Positions 15,713 through 22,395 of a stretch of DNA of 64,000 nucleotides are shown here, one piece after another. Origin of the DNA: UBA10329 sp964500205 (GTDB lineage Bacteria > Bacteroidota > Bacteroidia > UBA10329); NCBI GenBank assembly GCA_964500205.1, contig CAZCNS010000002.1:372001-436000 (forward strand). Direction: 5' to 3'. A program made the position numbers and the translations under genes. Numbering within the stretch: the first letter of the stretch is position 1; every line of letters begins with the position of its first letter. The notes under the pieces are model-generated. The model worked only from the letters and a program-made list of their open reading frames with translations, made no database searches and was not told the DNA's origin.

Positions 15713-15747
15713 GGAATCACGGCTTTTTTTGAATCCGAGTTCTGACC

Positions 15748-15755
15748 TACCTTTG
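15748..15755 (+). promoter_or_regulatory. -7 box (TACCTTTG) before the PIN module
   Basis: Perfect TAnnTTTG ending 5 bases before the ATG at 15761. Confidence 0.5.
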
Positions 15756-15760
15756 GTAAC

Positions 15761-15967
15761 ATGAAATCTGCGCAGACCCTCATCAGCAAGATCGAATCAC
15801 TGACCCCGTTGGAGATGGAGCAGCTGGACCGCTATCTGGCTGAACTGCTTACCGGTCGCAGAATGCGCACCGGAAACAAGCTCAAGCAGGACTGGGCGGG
15901 CAAACTGGATGATGCCATGTCCGCCATCGAGCTTCAGAAGAAAGCGATGGAATGGCGGGCCAAGTGA
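15761..15967 (+). CDS. Antitoxin of a VapBC-like (PIN) module
   Basis: 68 residues, helical, with LISKIESLTPLEMEQLDRYL near the N-terminus and a basic centre (LTGRRMRTGNKLKQDW) that could touch DNA or the toxin's active site. The gene overlaps the PIN toxin gene by 16 bases, the usual tight coupling of such pairs. No AbrB, RHH or Phd pattern is obvious, so the antitoxin class is not assigned. The call rests on position and size. Confidence 0.65.
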   Translation: MKSAQTLISKIESLTPLEMEQLDRYLAELLTGRRMRTGNKLKQDWAGKLDDAMSAIELQKKAMEWRAK

Positions 15968-16371
15968 GGTTTCTGGTCGACACCAATGTTTGGTTGGAGC
16001 GATTGCTCGGACAGGAGAATGCGCCCGCAGCAGCTCAGTTTTTCGACACCGTTTCCTCAGACCGCATCTGTATGTCAGACTTTGCGCTGCATTCCATAGG
16101 GGTCATTCTCCATAGATTGAAGAGAAGTGAACTGCTCACTGATTTCGTGGAAGATCTTTTTGTTCACGGCAGTGTTGAGCAGGTCGCGCTCAGACCCGAG
16201 GACTTCAAAGCGGTGACCCGCAATTCCCGTGAAAAAGGACTGGATTTCGATGATGCCTATCAGTTGACAGCCGTACATGTCCATGGCCTCACTATCGTGA
16301 CCTTCGACCGAGATTTTAAAGGAAAAAGTGTTAAAGCACTTTCTCCACAAGAGGCGATTGCTAAGGAATAG
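15952..16371 (+). CDS. PIN-domain toxin (VapC-like ribonuclease)
   Basis: 139 residues with the PIN acidic residues in place: Asp in RFLVDTNVWLERL at the N-terminus, GLDFDDAYQLTA in the middle and TFDRDFKG near the end. VapC-type toxins are Mg-dependent RNases held inactive by the antitoxin encoded just upstream. Length is normal and I see no disruption, so this is the one intact type II module in the 15.4-19.0 kb cluster. ATG 15952 overlaps the antitoxin gene; GTG 15964 is an alternative that would shorten the overlap to 4 bases (GTGA). Confidence 0.8.
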   Translation: MAGQVRFLVDTNVWLERLLGQENAPAAAQFFDTVSSDRICMSDFALHSIGVILHRLKRSELLTDFVEDLFVHGSVEQVALRPEDFKAVTRNSREKGLDFDDAYQLTAVHVHGLTIVTFDRDFKGKSVKALSPQEAIAKE

Positions 16372-16414
16372 GAATCAAAGAACTTCAAAGGACAACCAGT
16401 TTTGGATAGCATAG

Positions 16415-16438
16415 GATTGAACGAGGTGATGTTCAATC
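16415..16438. repeat. 8-bp inverted repeat between the PIN toxin and the acetyltransferase
   Basis: GATTGAAC at 16415-16422 and GTTCAATC at 16431-16438 with an 8-base loop. It could form a modest hairpin between two transcripts. No T-run follows, so it is not a clear terminator. Confidence 0.45.
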
Positions 16439-16490
16439 GCTGGGTACAGCCTTGTCAAGCACATTATTCTGTCGAACCAACGCTTTACGA

Positions 16491-17012
16491 ATGCCCCAAG
16501 GAGAAAAAGTCCGTCTGCGTGCCGTTGAAACAGGTGACCTGGATTTCATCCATGCCTCCGAGAACGACAGCAGCTTATGGCATCTCGGGGCCACGGTGCA
16601 GCCCTACTCGCAGGAGGTCATCATGGAGTTCATCGCCAGCGCGGCCCACGACATCTGGACCACCAAGCAGTTGCGCCTGATGATAGAGACGTTGGACGGA
16701 AAGACCATTGGCACCATCGACCTCTTCGACCTTGATCCAAAGAATCAGCGTGTGGGCATCGGCATTCTCATTGCAGCAGAGGAGAATCGTAGGCAAGGAT
16801 TTGCCACGGAGGCACTCAAACTCCTCTGCGACTATTGCTTCGAGATCCTGGGGCTGCATCAGGTCTATTGCCACGTAACGGTGGACAACCCTGCCAGCAT
16901 CGCGCTCTTCCGCAGTGTCGGCTTCCATGATTGCGGCATATTGCGCAACTGGGTACGCAAGGGACGGACTTTTGTGGATGCAGTGATGATGCAGAGATTT
17001 GCAGCCGATTGA
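16491..17012 (+). CDS. GNAT acetyltransferase (RimJ/SpeG-like)
   Basis: 173 residues with the GNAT fold of the RimJ/RimL type: VRLRAVETGDLDFIHASEND at the first strand-helix, IGTIDLFDLDPKNQRVGIGI as the central strands, the acetyl-CoA loop EENRRQGFATEALKLL, and the final VDNPASIALFRSVGF. Likely transfers an acetyl group from acetyl-CoA to an amine; the acceptor cannot be told, although SpeG-type polyamine acetylases share this look. Start ATG 16491 (MPQGEKV) is preferred over the longer frame from 16452. Its stop overlaps the mltG start by one base (TGATG), so the two are co-translated. Confidence 0.85.
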   Translation: MPQGEKVRLRAVETGDLDFIHASENDSSLWHLGATVQPYSQEVIMEFIASAAHDIWTTKQLRLMIETLDGKTIGTIDLFDLDPKNQRVGIGILIAAEENRRQGFATEALKLLCDYCFEILGLHQVYCHVTVDNPASIALFRSVGFHDCGILRNWVRKGRTFVDAVMMQRFAAD

Positions 17013-18073
17013 TGGCAAAGAAGAAATCAGGGGGCATGCCCCAGTGGAAAAAGGTCCTCATTGCGCTGTTGCTCATCGTATTGGTAGGCGGCAGCTGGGC
17101 AGGCTATGAGTTCTACCGCACGGTGTACAGCCCCAATGTGGTAATGGAGGCGGAGGAGGGTTTCTTCCACATTCCGACCGGGTCTGACCTCAAAGCGGTG
17201 ACCTACCTGCTGCAACAGAAAGGCATGATCCTCAACCGTGCATCGTTCGAGTGGGTGGCCAAGCAGAAGCAGTACGAACTGAATGTGAAGCCCGGCCGCT
17301 ACCGCCTCACCAGCGGCATGAGCAACAACGGGCTGATAGACCTGCTGCGCTCAGGCAAGCAAGTGCCGCTGATGGTCACCTTCAACAACATCAGACTGAA
17401 AGAGGAGCTTGCCGGCCGCATCGCACGCCAGATAGAGGCCGACTCCACAGCACTGGCCCGGCTGCTGTACGACCCATCGTTCGCCAAAAAGTACGGCCTC
17501 ACCATCGAGACTCTCCCCACGCTGTTCATTCCCAACACCTACGAGTTCTGGTGGAACACCTCGGCAGAGCAGTTCGTGGAGCGCATGGCCAAGGAGTACA
17601 AGGCGTTCTGGACAGAGGAGCGCAAGGCAAAGGCCAAGCGCATCGGACTCGGACAGAGCGAGGTGAGCATCCTCGCTTCTATCGTGCAGAAGGAGACCAA
17701 CATGCGCGATGAGCAGCCCACGGTAGCGGGGGTGTATCTCAACCGGTTGAAGAAGGGAATGCTGCTACAGGCCGACCCTACGTTGGTTTTCGCCAACCGC
17801 GACTTCGAGGCGAGACGCGTACTCAACCGCCACAAGGAGATAGACTCGCCCTACAACACCTACCGCTACAAGGGGCTGCCGCCCGGCCCCATCTGCCTGC
17901 CCGACCCGCGCACCATCGATGCGGTGCTCAATGCGCAGACGCACAGCTACCTCTATTTCTGCGCCAAGGCCGATGGTTCGGGCTACCACTCCTTCGCCAC
18001 CACCTACAACGAGCATCTGCGCAATGCCCGCGAGTTCCAGCGTGAGCTGAACAGACGGAAGGTTTACCGCTGA
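17012..18073 (+). CDS. mltG: Endolytic murein transglycosylase MltG
   Basis: Inner-membrane enzyme (353 aa) that cleaves nascent glycan strands and sets their length. One membrane helix near residues 14-34 (LIALLLIVLVGGSWAGYEF) after a basic N-terminus; the periplasmic YceG domain follows, with PGRYRLTSGMSNNGLIDLLRSG (LysM-like part), FIPNTYEFWWN, the catalytic Glu in SIVQKETNMRDE, GVYLNRL, LQADPTLVFA and SPYNTY..GLPPGPICLPDP. These are all family hallmarks and the length is normal. It follows the acetyltransferase gene by a one-base overlap. The class A PBP at 47327 would be a functional partner. Confidence 0.93.
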   Translation: MAKKKSGGMPQWKKVLIALLLIVLVGGSWAGYEFYRTVYSPNVVMEAEEGFFHIPTGSDLKAVTYLLQQKGMILNRASFEWVAKQKQYELNVKPGRYRLTSGMSNNGLIDLLRSGKQVPLMVTFNNIRLKEELAGRIARQIEADSTALARLLYDPSFAKKYGLTIETLPTLFIPNTYEFWWNTSAEQFVERMAKEYKAFWTEERKAKAKRIGLGQSEVSILASIVQKETNMRDEQPTVAGVYLNRLKKGMLLQADPTLVFANRDFEARRVLNRHKEIDSPYNTYRYKGLPPGPICLPDPRTIDAVLNAQTHSYLYFCAKADGSGYHSFATTYNEHLRNAREFQRELNRRKVYR

Positions 18074-18083
18074 ACCGATGCAC

Positions 18084-18091
18084 TATCTTTG
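18084..18091 (+). promoter_or_regulatory. -7 box (TATCTTTG) before the 18116 antitoxin
   Basis: Perfect TAnnTTTG, 24 bases before ATG 18116. Confidence 0.4.
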
Positions 18092-18115
18092 GTTAACCTT
18101 ACCAAGCCGATTGCC

Positions 18116-18349
18116 ATGACGACCCTCACCCTCCGAGTGAAAGACAGCATCCTCGAAAAGGTGCTTGCTCTCCTCGACCAGTTCGACCAGTCTGAGGTAG
18201 AGGTGCTGGAGCGGGACACGGCATTTCTCGCGCAGCGAAAGCAGCTGCGTGAGCAGACGGCACGGCTTGAGCGGGGAGAGGCCAAAACCTATTCCATTGA
18301 GGAGGTCGATGCTTACCTTGAAGAAGTGATCAAGGAATATGAAAGTTGA
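18116..18349 (+). CDS. Antitoxin-like protein with a truncated toxin partner
   Basis: 77 residues: an N-terminal strand TTLTLRVKDSILEKVLALLDQ, a helical middle, and an acidic end YSIEEVDAYLEEVIKEYE. The last part resembles toxin-wrapping tails of ParE/RelE antitoxins. The gene overlaps by 11 bases a frame that begins like a ParE toxin (ATG 18339). ATG 18116 is preferred over the longer frame from 18089 because the strand starts there. Confidence 0.65.
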   Translation: MTTLTLRVKDSILEKVLALLDQFDQSEVEVLERDTAFLAQRKQLREQTARLERGEAKTYSIEEVDAYLEEVIKEYES

Positions 18350-18430
18350 ACTGCTCGACCGATTCAGGGATGAGTTGGAGGCGCAGGTGAGATACATTGT
18401 GAGGGGCAATCCGCGTGCTGCCAGATCGTT
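18339..18430 (+). pseudogene. N-terminal remnant of a ParE-type toxin
   Basis: About 31 codons, MKVELLDRFRDELEAQVRYI then NPRAARSLF. This is the first helix pair of ParE toxins (x-E-x-Q-x-x-Y-I-x-x-x-N-P-x-A-A). The usual remaining ~65 residues are missing. At about 18430 the sequence changes to TATTTTTG, the promoter of the next antitoxin, and the reading frame happens to run on into that gene. Confidence 0.65.
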
Positions 18431-18437
18431 ATTTTTG
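18430..18437 (+). promoter_or_regulatory. -7 box (TATTTTTG) before the 18456 antitoxin
   Basis: Perfect TAnnTTTG, 18 bases before ATG 18456, right at the point where the toxin remnant ends. Confidence 0.4.
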
Positions 18438-18455
18438 ACAAACAAAACCCAAGAC

Positions 18456-18674
18456 ATGAATCTCCGATCTGAAGTGCTCACACTGATTCAGGAAGAGAGG
18501 GATAACGACCTGTTGGCTGCTATTCGTGAGCTGCTGTTGAGAAAGGATTCCGACTGGTGGGACAGAATCGGAACTGCTGAGAGAGCTTCCATAAAAAGGG
18601 GCATTGCCGAGGCAGATGCGGGAATGGGCGTTTCTCATCAAGAGGCCATGAAACCTTATGGCAAGTGGCTCTGA
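18456..18674 (+). CDS. Antitoxin-like protein with a frameshifted toxin partner
   Basis: 72 residues: MNLRSEVLTLIQEERDNDLL, then LLLRKDSDWWDRIGTAERAS, IKRGIAEADAGMGVSHQEAM and PYGKW. The run W-W-D-x-I-x-x-x-E-x-x-x-I-x-x-G-x-x-x-x-D-x-G is typical of antitoxins that pair with RelE/ParE toxins in Bacteroidota. The frame is open upstream through the ParE remnant (18339), so an automatic caller would merge the two; the internal ATG and promoter box argue for a start at 18456. The toxin that follows is disrupted. Confidence 0.65.
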   Translation: MNLRSEVLTLIQEERDNDLLAAIRELLLRKDSDWWDRIGTAERASIKRGIAEADAGMGVSHQEAMKPYGKWL

Positions 18675-18676
18675 GA

Positions 18677-18965
18677 GTGGTCTGGATGCCCGAGGCACTG
18701 GTCAATTTTGCCAGTGTCTGCGTACCTTGAATCAGAATGGACTGAAAGGGAGGTCGCATCTTTTGTGAAGAAGACCGATAGGCTCATCCATCAGTTGGCA
18801 AAAGGGAACGTCTCATTCCGACATTCTGAAATAACTCAATGCAACCGCGTCCCGATCACCCCCCACAATATGCTGTACTATCGCATCGAGGCAAACCAAT
18901 TGCAAATCCTATCCATTGGGGATACGCGGCAAGATCCGACCGAAAACCCTATGGAGCGGCCATGA
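18677..18965 (+). pseudogene. Frameshifted RelE/ParE-like toxin
   Basis: Frame 1 from GTG 18677 reads VVWMPEALVNFASVCV and hits TGA at 18728. A second frame takes over around 18715 with AYLESEWTEREVASFVKKTD, then RVPITPHNMLYYRIEANQLQ and the end GDTRQDP. Joined, these make a complete toxin of the RelE/ParE kind (V-W-x-P-E-A start, Y-L-E-S-E-W-T centre, L-Y-Y-R and D-T-R-x-x-P end) of about 95 residues. The single shift near GTCTGCG is either a true inactivating mutation or a sequence error. Confidence 0.7.
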
Positions 18966-19024
18966 ATTAGCCACAGGACAGGAGTTGCGCCTGTTTTCCC
19001 CGTTCGCTTACTGTCCATTTCCCC

Positions 19025-19032
19025 CATCTTTG
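19025..19032 (+). promoter_or_regulatory. -7 box (CATCTTTG) before recG
   Basis: nAnnTTTG match ending 7 bases before the ATG at 19040. Confidence 0.4.
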
Positions 19033-19039
19033 CCCTGCC

Positions 19040-21163
19040 ATGCAAGGGCAGACACCATTTCTCGACACCAGCATCGAATTCCTGAAAGGGGTGGGGCCTG
19101 AGCGCTCCAAGCTCCTGCGGCAGGAACTGCACATCCGTACGTTCGGTGACCTGTTGCACCATTTCCCGTTCCGCTACGAGGACAGGACGCAGTTCCACAC
19201 CGTGGCCGATGTGCGTAGCGATGAGACGGATGTGCAGCTTCGTGGGCGCATCATCTCCGTGCAGACCGTGGGCATCAAAGGCAAAGGGCAGCGGCTGGTG
19301 GCGCAGTTCAGCGATGGCACGGGCACCATGGACCTCGTGTGGTTCAAAGGCATACAGTGGGTCCTGCCCAAACTGCAGATCGACAGGGAATATGTAGTCT
19401 ACGGGAAACCATCGAAATTCAAGAGCAGTTTCAACCTTGTACATCCCGAACTGGAAACGGTGGAGGCGTACCATAGCAAACTGAGCACCGCTATGGTGCC
19501 AGTGTATCCCAGCACGGTCAAGGCCGCAGATAAAGGGCTGGACAGCAAGGGTATCTCGCGGGTGTTGCACCTGCTGGTGAGCCAATTGCACAACCATGTG
19601 CCTGAGACCCTCGGCCAGGCATTCCGTCAGCAGCACAAGCTGATGGGCCGAGAGCAAGCGTTCATCCACGTCCATTTCCCGAAGGGGGCGGAGGAGCTGC
19701 GCCACGCCATCTTCCGCCTCAAATTCGATGAGCTGTTCTTCATCCAACTGAAACTGCTCAAACTGAAACTCATCAACCAGCAGAAATTCCGAGGGGCGGT
19801 GTTCGCAGAGGTGGGCGAGATGGTGAACCGATTCTACAAGGAGTGTCTGCCGTTTGAGCTGACAGGTGCGCAGAAGCGGGTCATCAAGGAGATAAGACGC
19901 GACCTCGGTGCGGGGTCGCAGATGAGCCGCCTCGTGCAGGGCGATGTGGGCAGCGGCAAGACCATCGTGGCACTGATGTCGATGCTGCTGGCGATAGATA
20001 ACGGCTTTCAGGCCGCGCTCATGGCCCCCACGGAGATACTGGCCGAGCAGCATTTCCGCTCGATATCGAACATGGTGGAGCCGCTGGGCATCAACATCCG
20101 CCTGCTGACGGGCAGCACCAAGACCGCCCAGCGCAACATCATCCACGAGGAGCTGATGAGCGGTGAATTACAAATCCTGATCGGTACTCACGCGCTGATC
20201 GAGGACGTGGTGCAGTTCAAGGACCTGGGGCTGGTGGTGGTGGACGAGCAGCACCGTTTCGGGGTGCAGCAGCGCGCCAAGCTGTGGCTCAAGGGCAGCG
20301 ATGCCGAGAAGGTGCCGCACTTCCTCATCATGACCGCCACGCCCATTCCGCGCACCCTCGCCATGACAGTGTATGGCGACCTCGATGTGTCGGTGATAGA
20401 CGAGCTGCCGCCCGGCCGCAAGCCCATCAAGACGCTGCATCGCTTTGACAGTGCGCGACTCAAGGTATTCCAGTTCATGCGCGATGAGATCGCCAAGGGA
20501 CGGCAGGTCTACGTGGTCTATCCGCTCATTGACGAGAGCGAGAAGATGGATTTCAAGGACCTCAACGATGGCTACGAAAGCATCGTGCGCGAGTTCCCTC
20601 TGCCGCAGTATCAGGTGAGTATCCTGCACGGGCGCATGAAACCCGATGCCAAGGAATACGAGATGCAACGCTTCAAGGAGGGAAAGACGCACATCATGGT
20701 GAGCACCACGGTCATTGAGGTGGGCGTGGACGTGCCCAACGCCTCGGTGATGATCATTGAGAGCGCGGAAAGGTTCGGACTCTCGCAGTTGCACCAGCTC
20801 CGAGGGCGCGTGGGACGTGGTGCCGAGCAGAGCTACTGTATCCTTATGACGGGCTACGCGCTCGGGCAGGAGGCCCGCACCCGAATGGAGACGATGGTGC
20901 GCACCAACGATGGTTTCGAGATTGCGGAGGTAGATATGAAACTGCGCGGCCCGGGCGACATCCAAGGCACGCAGCAAAGCGGCACGCCCGTGTTCCGCAT
21001 CAGCAACCTCACCAAGGACGGTGAGATACTGCAAATGGCCCGAAGTGCGGCCATCGCCCTATTGCAGGACGACCCCGAACTATCGAAGGCCGAGAATGCA
21101 TGGACACGCCACCATCTATTGAATGACTTGAAGGGCAGCGTGAACTGGGCGAGGGTTTCATAG
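19040..21163 (+). CDS. recG: ATP-dependent DNA helicase RecG
   Basis: 707 residues, the normal length. RecG reverses stalled replication forks and processes Holliday junctions in the cytoplasm. An N-terminal wedge/OB domain (IEFLKGVGPERSKLLRQEL, FPFRYEDR) precedes the SF2 helicase core: FELTGAQKRVIKEI, Walker A QGDVGSGKTIVAL, MAPTEILAEQHF, LLTGSTK, GTHALIE, DEQHRFGVQQR (the DExH-type box), TATPIPRTL, then domain 2 with STTVIEVGVDVPNASVM and QLRGRVGRG. The C-terminal GPGDIQGTQQSG is the RecG-specific TRG segment. It is separated from the preceding toxin pseudogene by a 74-base gap with a promoter box. Confidence 0.97.
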   Translation: MQGQTPFLDTSIEFLKGVGPERSKLLRQELHIRTFGDLLHHFPFRYEDRTQFHTVADVRSDETDVQLRGRIISVQTVGIKGKGQRLVAQFSDGTGTMDLVWFKGIQWVLPKLQIDREYVVYGKPSKFKSSFNLVHPELETVEAYHSKLSTAMVPVYPSTVKAADKGLDSKGISRVLHLLVSQLHNHVPETLGQAFRQQHKLMGREQAFIHVHFPKGAEELRHAIFRLKFDELFFIQLKLLKLKLINQQKFRGAVFAEVGEMVNRFYKECLPFELTGAQKRVIKEIRRDLGAGSQMSRLVQGDVGSGKTIVALMSMLLAIDNGFQAALMAPTEILAEQHFRSISNMVEPLGINIRLLTGSTKTAQRNIIHEELMSGELQILIGTHALIEDVVQFKDLGLVVVDEQHRFGVQQRAKLWLKGSDAEKVPHFLIMTATPIPRTLAMTVYGDLDVSVIDELPPGRKPIKTLHRFDSARLKVFQFMRDEIAKGRQVYVVYPLIDESEKMDFKDLNDGYESIVREFPLPQYQVSILHGRMKPDAKEYEMQRFKEGKTHIMVSTTVIEVGVDVPNASVMIIESAERFGLSQLHQLRGRVGRGAEQSYCILMTGYALGQEARTRMETMVRTNDGFEIAEVDMKLRGPGDIQGTQQSGTPVFRISNLTKDGEILQMARSAAIALLQDDPELSKAENAWTRHHLLNDLKGSVNWARVS

Positions 21164-21189
21164 TCCATCCTACTTCGTAATCTTGACCC

Positions 21190-22395
21190 ATGATGTGGTC
21201 GAGGTCAAGGCTTTTGGGATTCACGCTTATTACAGTGTCAATTGCACTAACCCAATGGGCTTTCCGGTTCGACCTTGATGTTAGCCCCGTAGATTCCTTC
21301 GTGAGGCTTTTGGTTTGTATCGCAGATGTGCTGCTCATCATACCCGCAATCATACTCATCGCTTCCCCCGAAAAGCAACCCTCTGAATCGATCAAGCACA
21401 TACTATGGCAATACTCTGCACTTGCTACCCTTTATTTCTCGTGTATCACGGTTTATGCCACCATCCTTGCAGTAGAGTTCGGATGTCGTTACCACTTCCG
21501 AAACCATTACGAGCCACCTCACAGTGAATACACCTACTGGAATCCCTCGCCTGACCCCGTGAAGGTGAAGGGCGACACCATCGTTCACCGCTACTTTGTC
21601 AACGACTCCCTGATCTATGACCATCAGTACGCAGTTGACAGCCTTGGCAGAAGACATGTACCATTGCAGCTACCAGATAGTTTGTACAATGAATTCGCCA
21701 TCCTCACGGGCTGCTCTTTCATGTTCGGCTATGGAGTGGCCGATGAAGGGACATTTGCCCATGCCATCGACAGCATCCACGGGCTTCGGCCCTACAACTA
21801 TGCGGTGGCTGGCAGGGGGCCGCAGCATTTGCTCACCATGCTACGCGACTCCAACCTCGTGACTCAGGTGAAAGAGCCGAACGGCAGCCTCATCTACCTC
21901 TACATCGATGACCACATTCCGCGCCTTATCGGTTCCCGGAGGCTCATCAAGATGTGGGCACGGCATTTCCCTTATTTCTTCCTCGAAAACGGAGAACTGA
22001 GGCAGGACGGCACCTTTACCACCGGGCGACCTATCCTCACCGCCATCTATCGGATCCTCACGCAGAGTGCGTTCATCGACCTTTTCGATATCGAGATACC
22101 GCGCTGGACTTTTGACAGTCACCTCAGACTTGCCGCTGCCGTGTTCGCGGCATCGAAGCAGGAGTTTCAACGGCAATTCCCAGCGGGTGATTTCCTCGTC
22201 ATCATTGGCCCAAACAGCCTACTCGCCCCGAGACTTGTCCATTTCTTGGATGAATATGATGTGCCTTACGTGGATTACTCCCAACTCCTCGACAAGGAAC
22301 GTCCAGAATACAAACTGCACCGAACGGAAGGCCACCCCAACGGCCTTTACTACAAGCGCATAGCTGAGGAGCTGAAAAAGAACCCGCTACCATGA
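21190..22395 (+). CDS. Membrane protein with an SGNH-hydrolase-like domain
   Basis: 401 residues. Two or three helices at the N-terminus (LLGFTLITVSIALTQWAF, LLVCIADVLLIIPAIILIA, YSALATLYFSCITVYATILA; about 8-100) anchor a soluble domain. That domain contains ILTGCSFMFGYGVADEGTF, in which G-C-S-x-x-x-G sits where SGNH enzymes have G-D-S, and near the C-terminus EGHPNGLYYKRIAEEL, where the His would be the catalytic base. Such proteins are esterases or acetyltransferase partners acting on envelope glycans; with Cys replacing the Asp of G-D-S the activity is uncertain. The stop overlaps the kinase start by 4 bases (ATGA), so it is translated with the sensor kinase at 22392. Confidence 0.65.
   Translation: MMWSRSRLLGFTLITVSIALTQWAFRFDLDVSPVDSFVRLLVCIADVLLIIPAIILIASPEKQPSESIKHILWQYSALATLYFSCITVYATILAVEFGCRYHFRNHYEPPHSEYTYWNPSPDPVKVKGDTIVHRYFVNDSLIYDHQYAVDSLGRRHVPLQLPDSLYNEFAILTGCSFMFGYGVADEGTFAHAIDSIHGLRPYNYAVAGRGPQHLLTMLRDSNLVTQVKEPNGSLIYLYIDDHIPRLIGSRRLIKMWARHFPYFFLENGELRQDGTFTTGRPILTAIYRILTQSAFIDLFDIEIPRWTFDSHLRLAAAVFAASKQEFQRQFPAGDFLVIIGPNSLLAPRLVHFLDEYDVPYVDYSQLLDKERPEYKLHRTEGHPNGLYYKRIAEELKKNPLP

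Noticed and set aside
18878..20146. A 422-codon open frame on the minus strand
   Set aside because: Antisense to recG, with low-complexity His/Leu-rich translation and no motif.
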